A DNA stretch of 64,000 nt from Oasisia sp. SBJ-2009 (GCA_964017155.1 OZ024864.1:33341432-33405431); one strand, 5' to 3'; shown: positions 40,966 to 58,334, counted from the first letter of the stretch. Numbers and translations: made by a program. The notes: a model not told the origin generated them from the sequence alone.

Positions 40966-41955
40966 GTCATTTCAAAACAATTTGAATTAATTGAAATCTC
41001 TAATAAAAATATATGCCTTTAATTAAACACTTTCTAAACATACACAATGTCCCGGATGCACGAATGTTCACATGTAATTCAATCCACAGTCGAGGTGCTG
41101 CTGCGCCAAAACACCAATACACTTCTTTATAATGGTATTCTATATAAGGGATTATATAGATGGGTGATATTAGCACTAACAAATATTATTCTGATGATGC
41201 AGTGAGGGGGTAGAGGGAGGGAAGAAAGGATAAAGGAAGGAGAGGGAGAGAGGGGAGGCTGAGGGAGAGATTAACGGGAGAAAAAAAGAGCGTGCTTATA
41301 TGTGTAAGAGATTGTGTTGTGGGGATATAATGTTGTCATCGTCACATTCCTTTTTTGTATTAATCTGCACCCTCCTTCCGAAGAAGACTTTATATTATCA
41401 TAGACATTACCGATAATATAAAGTTTCTTATTGATTTTAGAGCAAAAATATAGTATATTATCATCAAACGCGTGCGCAGCGTACACTAACATTATCACGT
41501 CACGTAACCTTTTGCATATAACCGGTGTTTCCACACAAAATGGGATCAGTTTGATATAGCATATATGATGCCGCCCATACGTTACCATTATAAATACTAT
41601 TGGCAATGGTTATGCTTGACGAAGGTCACGTGTAGCAATTGATTGTCACGTACACAAACCGCAACGTAACGTTTTAGTAAAGTAATCTGATTTTTTATAT
41701 ATATTTTTCATAAATCATTACTAATAAAGAAATGTAAAAGCAAGATATTTAAAATATTTAAGAATCGCATAATAACTCAGCCTGCGTCTGATCTAACACT
41801 TGATCGAAGGAAGCATAGACCTCTATTCCAACGAGTAATAGTCACAGAAAAAAAAACCTACTCCCAATATTTGTATTTACTGTTGGGGTAAAATGTAAAA
41901 CAGAACCAGATGATCGATGCTGCATAGGTTTTCTAATAGGAGTAAGCAATGAATG
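40966..41955. other. Spacer, unassigned
   Basis: AT-rich sequence with a GAGGGAGAGGG purine stretch near 41205-41290. No gene seen. Confidence 0.55.
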
Positions 41956-42132
41956 TAAATACGACACACACGTACACGCACACACACGCCACACGCACAC
42001 GCGCGCACACTCACACTCATCCCCGCCCACCCACCTCCCCCGTACACACACGCACACGCGCGCACACTCACACTCATCCCCGCCCACCCACGCACGCACA
42101 CGCGCACACACGCACGTACACACACACACACA

Positions 42133-42180
<48 letters not shown>

Positions 42181-42320
42181 CACACACTCACACACACACA
42201 CACACACTCACACACACACTCACACACACACACACACTCACTCACTCACACCCACACTCATCCCCGCCCACCCATACACGCGCGCACGCAAACGCACGCA
42301 CACACACACACACACACAGT
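41956..42320. repeat. CA-rich compound microsatellite
   Basis: CA/CG dinucleotide tract with two or three repeats of a block containing CTCATCCCCGCCCACCCA, and (CACT) units. Confidence 0.93.
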
Positions 42321-42539
42321 GGTAGGAGGTAACGTAAGCTTTATGAAACTTGTCACAGCCCGGGCCATTCTTACGGTTTATCGTGTAGGCCTATTTCGAA
42401 AGATAAACAGGCATTGAGTATATATGGTGGCGGTGGCTGAGCGAGTTGGAAGATGATCGACAAAACAATTGCTCAACACCTGCAAGAGAGACGGGAAGTT
42501 CACAGGAAGTTCAGAACGGGGCTTATTGTCCGAATATAG

Positions 42540-42870
42540 AAAAGAAAGGGAGATGTGCATGACCCGGGAAAACAATTGAGGCATTACGTTGCTAAGCAAT
42601 ATGTTGAGGTTGCTGGAACGAATTCTGGATGGCAGAATAAAAGCAATAGTGTAAGGGGAAATCGTCGAAGAACAGCTAGAGTTTAGACAAGGAAGAGGAA
42701 CAACGGATGGGATGTTTGTCCAGAGATAGGTAATAGAGAAGAAATTGGACGGACAGAAGGATATGGCAATTAGATACATATACCTGGAGAAGGCCTAGGC
42801 TATAATCCCAAGAGAAATTACTATGGGAACACTGGAGTGGGTGGGGGTCCCAGGAGGGAGGTCAGGTTGG
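42540..42870 (+). pseudogene. Decayed non-LTR retrotransposon reverse transcriptase fragment
   Basis: The frame starting 42610 reads LLERILDGRIKAIV, then EEQLEFRQGRGTTDGMFVQR, then EKKLDGQKDMAIRYIYLEKA and IPREITMGTLEWVGVPGG, broken by a TAA and two TAG. The pattern ILDGRI, EEQ-FR-GRGTTD, the D/YLEKAYD core, IPRE and GVP is typical of LINE reverse transcriptases around the catalytic region. The catalytic Asp of the LEKAYD motif is lost here (stop in its place). Clearly dead. Confidence 0.75.
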
Positions 42871-43819
<949 letters not shown>

Positions 43820-44050
43820 ATACAGTGCCGGTAAAAAGTCATGGGACCATTGGATTTTACTGTTGTTTCTCTATTGTTAAGCTCTGTGGCAGCATTAAAA
43901 TCAACTTGGCAAAGGACGTGCTGCCACCTATTGGATGCGCCTAAGTTTATATCCTGTTTTGAGTGTTGTTTTGCCTCTGTTTTTGCCATTTTGCCTAATT
44001 TCATAAGAACACCCCAAGATTGCCGTCCAAAGATCAAGGTAGGCCTCAAT
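43820..44050. mobile_element. Tc1/mariner-like terminal fragment
   Basis: Directly after a TA comes CAGTGCCGGTAAAAAGTCAT and then GGGACCATT, which has the form of Tc1-type terminal inverted repeats (TA followed by CAGT...AAAAAGT). No matching opposite end or transposase was found, so only one terminus remains. Confidence 0.5.
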
Positions 44051-44384
44051 TATATCACTAAGCGTTATCTGCTTTCTATGGACTAATGAATCACAATTGA
44101 CTGTCTAAACTGTATGTGGGCAATAATAGGGTACTTTGGTGTATTAACGGAGCAATATTTGGTATAAAGTGTCAATATTAATTAATTATTATTAATTATC
44201 AATATTTATTAAGAAAAGTAGTGAATAAATCCAATTTTCAATACAATAAGAGCTAATGAATGATATGGTAAATATTTGTTTTTATTATTCCATAATAATA
44301 TTTATTATATATTTGTAATAAATTATGCATATAAATTTAATTTAAAATAATAAATAACTTATTTGCTAATTTTCAACGAAACGT
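44051..44384. other. Spacer, AT-rich
   Basis: AT-rich sequence up to the copy B breakpoint; nothing recognised. Confidence 0.55.
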
Positions 44385-44559
44385 TTACTGCTTAGTAACC
44401 ATAGACATTAGTTCAGGTCTCCATGGTAACAAAACGTTGACTGCTTAGTAACAAAATACACATTCAGCTGAAAGCCTACAAACTTAATTTTACAGTAATT
44501 TTCATTTCGTTGGAAACTATATTTTCTATCACAGAATTTACCTACGGTTAAAAAACACT

Positions 44560-44955
44560 GTGCATGATGTCATGATACTCATGGCGTCATGATGTCATGA
44601 TACTCATGGCATCATGACGTCATGATACTCACGGCGTCATGACGTCATGATACGGCGTCATGACGTCATGATACTCACGGCATCATGATGTCATGATACT
44701 CATGGCGTCATGACGACATGATACTCACGGCATCATGATGTCATGATACTCACGGCATCATGACGTCATGATACTCATGGCATCATGACGTCGTGATACT
44801 CATGGCATCATGATGTCGTGATACTCATGCCATCATGATGTCATGATACTCATGGCAGCATGATGTCATGATACTCATGGCAGCGTGATGTCATGATACT
44901 CGTGGCATCATGACGCCATGATACTCGTGGCATCATGACGCCATGATACTAATGG
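44560..44955. repeat. Minisatellite with CATGATACTCATGG (copy B)
   Basis: About 15 units of 25 bp containing TCATGATACTCATGGCATCA; the counterpart in copy A has a longer unit. Confidence 0.9.
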
Positions 44956-45020
44956 TGTCGGTGTCACACTGCTTCTGCCAGTCTGCCCCTGCTGTCTGTG
45001 TTACTTGATGTTGTGTCCAG

Positions 45021-45104
45021 GAGTCGTCTGAGCGGGCTCTGAGGATACAGCAACTGGAGGATGAAGTGACGAGTCTCAGACACAGCCTGGAGGACAGAGA
45101 CCAG
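45021..45104 (+). CDS. cntrl: Centriolin copy B, exon B13
   Basis: 28 codons, phase 0-0, same splice sites as A13. It begins ESSERALRIQQLEDEVTSLR and ends LEDRDQ. No exon belonging upstream of it (the A1-A12 equivalents) is present before it in the duplication, so copy B is a headless 3' fragment unless it is spliced from upstream exons. Confidence 0.8.
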
Positions 45105-45473
45105 GTGAGACTGACACTGAGACAGAGACATGTCTTCTAAACATGTTTGTAGATAGTGTAGTATAGAGACCAGGTGAGACTGAGAGAGAGACATGTCTTC
45201 TAAACATGTTTGTAGATAGTGTAGTATAGAGACCAGGTGAGATTGAGACTGATACATGTCTTCTAAACACGTTTGTAGATAGTGTAGTATAGAGACCAGG
45301 TGAGACTGAGACTGAGACATGTCTTCTAAACATGTTTGTAGATAGTGTAGTATAGAGACCAGGTGAGACTGAGACAGAGACATGTCTTCTAAACATGTTT
45401 GTAGATAGTGTAGTATGGAGACCAGGTGAGACTGAGACATGTCTTCTAAACGTGTTTGTTGATAGTGTAGTAT
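45105..45473. repeat. Short donor-reiterating minisatellite (copy B)
   Basis: Five further units carrying GAGACCAG|GTGAGACTGAGA, against about 23 in copy A. Confidence 0.93.
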
Positions 45474-45849
45474 AGAGACAAGTTTGTACCCAGCTTTTTC
45501 GTATAATGAGTTATTATTAGGAGCTGTCTGAATTTATCATGTAGCTGGTCAACTGTAGAAAACTAATGAGCAACTTACAAAATGATATCTGAGACGGCTT
45601 ATACAAATTCTCCTTTAGTATTTAAATATAAACAAACGCGCAAAATTTACAGGTGAGAATATACAATGTTTGAAGTTATGTTTCTTTTGATAAAGAATGA
45701 AATGAAAAATAATTCCTTTTACAGTGCTGCCTTGTGACACCGTGAACCAATTTAACTGCGGGTCTTTTACGCGGTAGGCAATTATTAGATTACTTTATAA
45801 TAATCACTGCTGAATGGTCCACCTTTGTAATTCATTGTTTACTCACCAG

Positions 45850-45990
45850 GAGGTTCGTCAGATTAGAGAGAAGTCGGCTGCTGAGATTGCAGACCTTGAA
45901 GGCATCGCCCACGCGCACTACAGCCGAGCCAATCGGCTTGGAGACGAATTCAACTATGTGAGAGCGGAACACTTAGAAATAGTGCGGCGG
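45850..45990 (+). CDS. cntrl: Centriolin copy B, exon B14
   Basis: 47 codons, phase 0-0. Three residue changes relative to A14 (Gln to His, Leu to Phe, Leu to Val) and at least seven silent changes. Open frame and intact splice sites (CACCAG|G, CGG|GTATGT). Confidence 0.8.
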
Positions 45991-46017
45991 GTATGTTACC
46001 TCTTATTCCTACGCCAA

Positions 46018-46096
46018 GCCAGTGGGTAGAGCGGTGCCACACACACATTCGCACACACCACACACACGCACGCACGCACGCACGCACGCTCGCACG

Positions 46097-46138
<42 letters not shown>

Positions 46139-46140
46139 TG
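46018..46140. repeat. Single 18-bp unit and CA/CG microsatellite (copy B)
   Basis: One GTGGGTAGAGCGGTGCCA unit, then (CA), (GCAC) and (CA) tracts. The 1.3-kb array of copy A is reduced to one unit here, or the array expanded only in A. Confidence 0.9.
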
Positions 46141-46189
46141 AATGTACAAAACACATTTATGTACTTTTGACAACACTCCTGACCCTGTC

Positions 46190-46415
46190 TGTCTCACTTT
46201 CACCCTATCTGGCTCTCACCCTATCTCATTGTCACCCTATTTCACTCACACCCTATCTCACTTTCACCCTATCTCACTCACACCCTATCTCACTGTCACC
46301 CTATTTCACTCACACCCTATTTCACTCACACCTTATCTCACTCACACCCTATCTCGCTCTCACCTGATCTCACTCTCACCCTATCTCACTCTCACCCTAT
46401 TTGTGAGTCACCCTA
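46190..46415. repeat. Minisatellite ACCCTATCTCACTC (copy B)
   Basis: About 15 units of about 14-16 bp directly following the deletion that removed exon 15. Confidence 0.88.
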
Positions 46416-46431
46416 TCGCCCGTGTGCCCAG

Positions 46432-46548
46432 GAGGTGACAGAGGGGATGCTGGAGCTGGAGCGATCCCGCATCAAGATGGCCACGGAGCTGGAGCAGCTC
46501 CACGACCTACAGGAGCATCTGAGCGTGCTCAAACAAACCCTCGTCGTG
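46432..46548 (+). CDS. cntrl: Centriolin copy B, exon B16
   Basis: 39 codons, phase 0-0. A 12-bp in-frame deletion turns HDQKDNLQEHL of A16 into HDLQEHL; Glu to Lys and Thr to Met changes also occur. Splice sites are intact. The deletion of four residues breaks the heptad register of the coil. Confidence 0.8.
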
Positions 46549-46644
46549 GTAACTCTGTCGCATGTGTGCACGTGTCGTCACGCATCGTCACGCTTCGTCA
46601 CGCTTGTGTTTCTGTCTTTTTCTTCAGATTTGTAGCACTTTTAA

Positions 46645-46952
46645 AGCGACATGGTCCGTTCGTGGTGCACCTGGCTGGGTGTGGCGTTAGTGGCGTCAAC
46701 TTGTGTTCACGTGATACTGCATCACGTGATCATGCATTTCCTGGTCTCTTAGCCTCGCCTACATTAGTTTCGAAAACGCCTCGTGGTCGATGTGTAAACA
46801 GAGTTAAGCACCCCTTACTGCGTCTATTTTCAACTCCTAAATGATACATGAAAAGATATTTTGACTGTCTTTATGCTATAATAGGTATAATTTATACTGT
46901 GCAACATGATTTTGCAATAAAAATAAAAAGCCACAAATGGACCATGTCGCTT
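46645..46952. mobile_element. 308-bp MITE, present only in copy B
   Basis: Ends AGCGACATGGTCC and GGACCATGTCGCT are inverted repeats, flanked by TTAA (46641-46644 and 46953-46956); a TA target duplication fits equally. Copy A has the empty site near 24894 (CTTTTAAACGATC). The interior has no coding capacity. Confidence 0.85.
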
Positions 46953-46956
46953 TAAA

Positions 46957-47930
46957 TGATCATTTCCCAGCGATGAAGAAAAATGTCATCGAAATTTAAA
47001 TTTTATATTTGATTGAAAACTTGGTTTATTCTCCTTGTTAAAATAATAATATTAATAATGGCTTGATGCAAGAAATACCAGACGCTACCACCATTGCTAA
47101 ACATTACTTGGTTTTATTAAGTGAACACTATATGTTTTCTGTGGCAAGGTTCATGGGGATCTCGTTTCCTGTTCAGATCCCAACTGTTGGACCTGGCTGA
47201 GATATATTTCTTTTGAATCATATAAGATTGTTGTTGTGGTCACTATGTCCACTCAAGCGGTCAGTCATCCATTGTCACAATGGCCACTAAGTCAGAACCT
47301 CGGGAGTGAATCACTGAGAGTGAAACCTTGAGAGTGAAACATGTTAATGGAATGTCTTTGTGAACTTACAACATGAACCGATCAACGTCTCAGAGATGTC
47401 ACTGACACAATGGTGCAACTTTTGGGTAGAGACATATGTGAAGTGGTCAACTGGAACATTGGCAACTTTCCTGAAACAATCAAAACTTATCTATTTCGTT
47501 TGTATTAAATACCTTGATGGCACTGGTTTATTTTTCATAGCATTGACTGGTTTTAAATTGTTCTGTTTGAAACTGTATTTTTACACCCTAATTTTATTTA
47601 TTTATCTTAGCATATTTATTATTTATTTATCTTAGCTTACTTAATTATTTATCTCAGTTTATTTATTTATTACAAGTGTGTCTGTAACACAAGTGTGTCT
47701 GTAACACAAGTGTGTCTGTAACACCTGTGTCTGTAACACAAGTGTGTCTGTAACACCTGTGTCTGTAACACATGGGTGTCTGTAACACAAGGGTCTTGTG
47801 TCTGTGTCTGTAGCACAAGGGTATGTCTGTAACATGATTATCTTTAACACACACAGGAGTGGGCGTTACACAAAAGTGTGTATGTAACGGTGTTACATCT
47901 GTAACACTGTAACGTAAGTGTTTGCTACAG
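46957..47930. other. Intron B16-B18 remainder
   Basis: Matches copy A intron sequence. A 129-bp deletion at about 47382 removed exon 17 through TCAA microhomology. The 17-bp TAACACAAGTGTGTCTG minisatellite is short here (47673-47840). Confidence 0.8.
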
Positions 47931-48035
47931 CTTGAGCAGAAGATGAGTCGTCACGCTGAGGTGATGGAGAGTCGGAGACAGGTGTCACATGACAGCATCC
48001 AGCAGCTGCAACGGAAGCTGAATAACCTTAAACAG
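47931..48035 (+). CDS. cntrl: Centriolin copy B, exon B18
   Basis: 35 codons, phase 0-0, acceptor TTTGCTACAG|C. Ile to Met and Glu to Lys changes relative to A18; open frame. Confidence 0.8.
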
Positions 48036-48177
48036 GTGACCTTCACTTGACCTTCAGTGCTTTACACATCCTTTCCCTTGTTCCGTCCCACAAAGATGAT
48101 TTCCTCATCAGTTATGCCACGTTCGGTTTTATTTTTCTCTAAGCTCTCAAATCATAGGGCCAATTGTTTTCATTTAA

Positions 48178-48852
48178 CCCATTAGCACTCAGCCAATTTT
48201 AACGGGAAGCCTGTGCCTCATCAAATATTTGACATAGATGTTTAAAATATTGCTTTTCCCATTTTCTTGGCTCCAATGCCTTTATTATTCAATTCTCGCA
48301 ATTGCATGTTTTATGCATGTTGTAGATAATAAACGTACCTACACACTAGTGTCAAAACTGGTGTTGTAACTTTAAGATATGTTGACCATTTCTTGATTGA
48401 CACTAAGACATTTTGAATTTTTTTGTAAAAAAAATACTTTATTGCGGTGTAATTGTTTTATGCTTGGCTTTTTACTTCTACAACTTGTGTTTATTTAAAA
48501 GACCATTAAATTATCTACACACTGATATATAATTTGTTATAATATGTTACACTTTTTAGCAGTATACGTGGCCAATTTCCTGGATGGAGGGCATTTTAAA
48601 ATGTCAAAAACAAAAAAAGGTTGTTATCATATTTTCAAAAATGCAGTAAATATTTTTTGAAAACGGAAATATCCAAAATAGCCACAAATTAATGTTCTAT
48701 GTCTAGATAGGTGTCGCATTTATTGTTTCTCTTAATCACTAGATGGAACCACGTAAACCAAATTCAAACGGTGTCCTGTATTCGCTGGCCGGCTATGGCC
48801 AACCTGAGGAGATTCGGGGTGACCGTCAATGCCCGACTTGACTGCCAATCGG
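48178..48852. mobile_element. 675-bp piggyBac-like element, present only in copy B
   Basis: Flanked by TTAA at 48174-48177 and 48853-48856. The ends CCCATTAGCACTC and (other strand) CCGATTGGCAGTC are imperfect inverted repeats. Copy A has a single TTAA at the empty site (CATTTAATGTTTC, about 26746-26758). No transposase recognised. Confidence 0.78.
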
Positions 48853-49044
48853 TTAATGTTTCATGGAGCATTATTTGGGGTGGCTGTGTATTTGATTGTC
48901 TTCTTGGTAATTGTTTTTAATGCAAAACTGTTACATTTGCTTTAAGCTGACGTATGAGAGTCAAATTTTTGGTGTTTCAACAGCTGGACGACACTGTGTT
49001 CATAATCGACACAGTTGTTGCTATATGACATTGTTTCTCGACAG

Positions 49045-49146
49045 GTTCTATGCCAAGGTGATTCACATCGACCTACTACGCCATCTAGTGATGTCCTGTT
49101 GAACCGCTCCCGAACTCCGACTCCGGCGGGAGAGTTTGATATGCAG
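49045..49146 (+). CDS. cntrl: Centriolin copy B, exon B19
   Basis: 34 codons, phase 0-0; one change (Ser to Gly) relative to A19. Same acceptor and donor. Confidence 0.8.
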
Positions 49147-50026
49147 GTAAGGGAGTGATGCTGACAGCTTGTTGTGCTGACAAGCTGACAGCTTGTGACG
49201 ACATCTTAGCATGGTATTCTGGGGCGTAATAGTGCAGTGGTGCAAAGGTGGACTCGATTGTAATCTATTTTGCTTTCACCTCGTGTTCAGTTATTTTTTA
49301 CAGAAAAGCAAATCTACAAAGTATTCATTACCACATGCAAGCTTGTGTCTGTGATTTTAAAGTGTAGCTTTGATAAAATCAATTGAAAAACTGCTTATTT
49401 ATTTAATTGCTGCAGAATATTCAATTCAAATATTCTTGCATCACGACGTGATTGTCCTATTTCCTGTTGTTGGCTTCCTTATTCTCTAAAAAACCCGGAA
49501 CACTTTAGAGCATTAAATCACTGACATATATTAAATAAATTTATTTAGATTACATATTTATATTTGGACACCACAAAAATTGGATTTAATCAAGGAAGCC
49601 ACTTTAATCCGTTCATACACTATGAACTAGAAACACGATTTGTGATGTGAAATAATAATATTTATTTTGTATAGTTCCATATCCACAGCAATTTAGTACT
49701 TAACATAAAATATAATACGAAATAAGAAAACATGTAACTATATAAATACATAATTTAATGACATTCGTTTATAATAACAAATTATAGTGCAAAATAAATA
49801 TATAAAAGCAGTTCATTCAGTTATTACACTTAGAAATTAATTAATTAATTAAAACTAAATATTTAATAAATTACAGCAAAAATGCTTCCGTGAATTAAAT
49901 AAGCATCTTTACAGATGCCTTAGAAGATCAAAGTAAAGTTTTAGAAGTGAAAATAGTTGGCATAGCGTTCCAAACAGATGCCATGATGACCTCTTGTCTG
50001 ATTCGCTACCCTTCTGTGGTCAACAG
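49147..50026 (+). other. Intron B19-B20 with empty hAT site
   Basis: Contains a single AATCAATT at 49377-49384, where copy A carries the 2.3-kb insertion, and the AATAATATTTATTTTG element at 49650-49885. Confidence 0.8.
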
Positions 50027-50191
50027 GACACAGACAGACTGACCAGTGAGGGGGCGTATCCAAGTGAGGGGGCATATCCAAGTGAGGGGGCATATCCAAA
50101 GCGAGCGTACTCACCGAATCGTCACAGCAGTCGGAGGCTGCACCCAGCCGGGAGTGCATCAAACATTGCTGAAAAGGGTCCATCGTCGTGA
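50027..50191 (+). CDS. cntrl: Centriolin copy B, terminal exon B20
   Basis: 54 codons plus TGA at 50189-50191, with three SEGAYP repeats as in A20 and a Ser to Pro change in the tail. Joined in phase, B13-B14-B16-B18-B19-B20 give 237 open codons before the stop. Confidence 0.8.
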   Translation, partial: DTDRLTSEGAYPSEGAYPSEGAYPKRAYSPNRHSSRRLHPAGSASNIAEKGPSS

Positions 50192-54190
<3,999 letters not shown>

Positions 54191-54194
54191 TAAC

Positions 54195-54690
54195 TAGTTC
54201 GGCCAGGGGTACCTCATCGGTTGCTCCTCATAACGTTCCCTGGCACGGTTGGTCACAATCCTTACTCCCTCACAACTGACCGACTTCCGCCGGAAGTGTT
54301 CCTAAGGGAGGGAAATTACCTGGCCCAAACCCCGGTTCGCCGCACCGGTTGTGACCTCCATAGGATGAGCGTCACTGGTAACCCCTTCCGCCACGTGCGG
54401 TCGGAACACTCAGTTGCAGAAGGTAGCCATTTTGTTTGCTTATAAACCCATGCCGAGCCTTAGCTGGTGAAATTGTGGTGTCAACTTGTAAAACACGTAA
54501 GCTGATATATCTGACGTTATTTATTTTGTAGCATTACATTACAACTTCGCTTATATGTCATGCTATATCATATCATACATAAAACATGTTAACATGCATA
54601 ACTATAATTATTAATGTAGACTTAACCAGATTCATGGTTCTATAGCGGAAGTTGGGCAACAATATGGCGTCGCCGACATTTCCTCCTTCA
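54195..54690 (+). promoter_or_regulatory. GC-richer islet and candidate YY1/ETS promoter, copy B
   Basis: Near-identical to 38655-39150, retaining GCGGAAGTTG and CAATATGGCGTCGCCG. Interpretation as a promoter is inference. Confidence 0.28.
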
Positions 54691-54950
54691 TAAAATTAAA
54701 TAAGGCATTATTTTTAAACGCAGATACATAATACAGTACACCCTACAGTGAATAATATAACTCGCCTTGGTATACGAGAATTCATAATTTAAAATAATAA
54801 ACACAGGTGGATTAAAACATTATTAGTTATTTTCTTTGATAAATAAATACAATGCTTACCTACGATTTACATCGACGCAAATCAGCAAGTGGATCCATTC
54901 ATTACATATAAACTATGTTGCCAAGTAATGTTTTGATTACTGAGAAATGA

Positions 54951-55291
54951 TGATGATATAATATATTTATTCAGGATGGCTAAGGTAAATACAGTGCACA
55001 TTAAAATATACACTAGATTTCTTTTCAGTGAGGTCCTCATACACACAATCGTACAGTCATGCAATATAAGAAAATATAAAATAAAATAAATATAAAGAAT
55101 ATAAAAAATGTAAAATATATGACGTAACAGACATAAGATATAAATTAAGTTAAAACATGATGTTCAGCACTCCGATCAGTCCAGCGGCAGGTAAGTGTCA
55201 TTGCCAACCTCGATATACACCGAGTCGTAATCTGTGCTTTTTTTGGACTTGTTTTAATCAGTGTGTATGTTTTAGATTTATATATATATAT

Positions 55292-55369
<78 letters not shown>

Positions 55370-58334
55370 TCAATCCAGTATTAAATGGTTCATTCAACAC
55401 ATGAGAAAGTCATCTGATGATTTATAATAATAATAACATCTGGACAGTGGATAGCAGTTAGCAGTAATCAGTTAGAACACTAGATATTGGCACAGCAACA
55501 GAAAATGAATGACACCTGATTCCACGGAGGTCACCTTTACGGTAGAAACAGGATATTCATTAAAGTAATCGTGAAAGTACCAGTATTCATGATTACATTC
55601 TAAAAGTAATCGTACTCGTACTCGAGTACATTCTAAAGTAATCGTACTCGTACTTGAGTACGTTTGTTTTCTGAGTACTCGTACTCATGCATGTTCAAAG
55701 TAATCGTACTCGTACTCGAGTACATTTGTATTGTACTCACTCCATCTATGAATTATTACCATGATATTGACTTTGGCTACATGTGTCGCACATATAAAAT
55801 ATCATACATGTCAGACCCATGTTAATTGTCACTTTGTTTCTTTTATAGGCAGATGTGGATGTACAGCAAAATGCCAGGAAGCTGGTATGCAGTATCATCA
55901 AAGAGAGTGAACTCACACAATGTCATCGATATCCAAGCTGGTCATGACATCCACCGTTCCATCACCAACTGCAAAACTAGTCAGGCGTCACCATATTCGC
56001 ATGTCAAGCACTCTGCATTCTACATTCTAGTCAGTCAGGGTATCTGCCCGGCATGGAAGCCAGTATACACACCACCAGCACTGCGGAGTACATTCGAATA
56101 TTTGACATTTAATATGCAGCATCTTGCACGGCTCATAGTTGTATAGTCCTGTCCACAAATACAACTGTCCTGTAACTTGTTGAACTAGTGTTAGTAAGCA
56201 TTGTTCAGTTTCTTGTTGACCTGTAAAGAAAAACATGTATTCAATTTCAGTAAACAAACAACATGCATCATGGTAGTGGAGTTGGAAGTAAATAATGATG
56301 CCATGCAATAACTACTACATGATGTACACATTTTCATTTTTGACATTTTATGTCAAACATGAATATGTGAGGTTGTCTGGTCAACGCAAATGTTGGAAAT
56401 GACAAAATCAGGTTATTGTGATGACAACAGCACATTCCCTCAGAAAATATTCAAACATTCATAATATGTATGTCTACCTTCTTCAAAACTGTAAATACTA
56501 TTGATTTCTTGAGTCACCGCTTCAGTATTTCCCCTGCTATATGATGACTGAGGTGGACTACATCAGTGTTTTTCTAAGTCATTTTGCACAAAATATGCCA
56601 GGATGGCCACCTCATAGGTATTTCTTGCTATAAACATGTTTACACTTTTAGCTGTGCATTTGTATCCTCTCTATTTCCCAGGGAATAAGTTAAAGCATCC
56701 TTCAAAATGCACCATTTTGAAGGTAATTTTAACAATTGATTTATGTAGCCATGCCCCACGACTCACACAGTGTATGTGCATTAATGTCTGTGTTGACACA
56801 CTGGGTATAATATGCATTATACAACAGCAAAGGTTATTCTAGTTTTCCATGTTCAAGATAATATGTTAATGAACACAAATGTATATTTAAATGGACATAT
56901 TAAAATATTTTTGATAATTTATACATTGTTGATTGTTAAAATGTTTAAAAAACCTGGATTGATCAGATGTGAGCCTCCCGCAGACTACGTATCATCACTG
57001 CATCTGCCATACCCATGTGACTATCTTAATATTAGCCTCTCCTCTGCCTTGTGTCACTTTTGCATTGTAGTATGGCCTGTAGCAATATTATAATTCGAAT
57101 ATATTATGCATTCATATAATGCTGTGATGAAAATTTTGATAAATATTTGAAAACAGCTGGAACGTGTGAGTTGAAAGATACCAGGTACATAGACTACAGC
57201 CAGGCATTGACTACAATGGAGACAAGTGCAAGAATGTTATATGTAATACTTGCATGATATAATGTACACCTACTGTATTAACATTTTATTTTCATGTTTA
57301 TTTTTTATTGAAAAAAATCATCACCATCAATCATCACTGTTATAAAAAATTAAATTATTTTGCATAACATATAATAGAAATCAACAAAATTCAGTAATAG
57401 TACTGACATGTGAGTCGCAAAAAACATTTTTTTATAATTGTGAAATATAATATAATTCTCCGTTTGACGTTCTGTTACACGAGATAACGGATGCTCCCCC
57501 TAAAAATACAACGTTTCTTGCCCGACCAACAAGAGCCAAGCCTTGCCCCCAAGGCCAAGCTATTACCAGTCTCCCATGTCAATTTTATTTTTAATTTCGT
57601 CCCTCACGTCATCTATTCTCTCTGGATAAGTACTTTCGCAATTACTAAGTTTATTAACAAGATCCTGCGTAATCAAATACAATACCGGTACATATCAAAA
57701 CAGGTTGTGATGCTGAGCGATATCGATGGTGACTGTCAACTCAAAGACAAAGACAAAGTCAAACTGGCTTGCCTTGTCAGTGACACTCAGACTTATATTT
57801 ATTATAATCTTACAAGTTAGAGAATCCGCGTCGAGTCAACGTTCACAAGAGTGAATTAGCCCCCCGACTACTCGCTCTTGTTGCTGACTGCGCTAATGCA
57901 CTTAATGCGTACCTTCATAGAAGAATCACTGCCTTTGACTTGCAATCTTAGTCATGACGCGCAAAAGCACGTGCGATTTGTTATTGTACCGTAGTAAGTC
58001 GATCTCGCATAAAACACGTGACCCAAAAAGCACAGGGCGTCGGCAGCTGCTGATTGTTTCGCCAGTTATACCCGGTGTAACGGTGATTCTTTTTTTACAA
58101 TTATAAAATGACAAGTACGCATTTAAAAAATTAACTGACTGTGCATACTAGTTAAACTATTAACACATTACACATCTGGTAATAAAAGAACCGGTTTGGC
58201 GATTAGCAAACGAGTGGATTGAGTACCTTTAAAACCATCTGCCGACAACTTGTGAAACCATCCATATGCACGAACGTGTAAGCATCAATCGTTTTTCAGT
58301 GCATATGTATGTTGCTTCATGCTACTAAGGTTGT
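54951..58334. other. Spacer with repeat fragments
   Basis: 55198-55235 is identical to 60523-60560 (38 bp). 55246-55370 is a fragment of the AT-rich element with a TA tract. 55575-55735 has four or five units containing AGTAATCGTACTCGTACTCG. An acceptor-like TTCTTTTATAG precedes an open stretch at 55849-55945, but no family is recognised. 56150-58334 holds nothing recognisable. Confidence 0.55.

Noticed and set aside
55849..55945. Possible exon after TTCTTTTATAG encoding ADVDVQQNARKLVCSIIKES
   Set aside because: No recognisable family, early stop, no donor in phase, no neighbouring exons.
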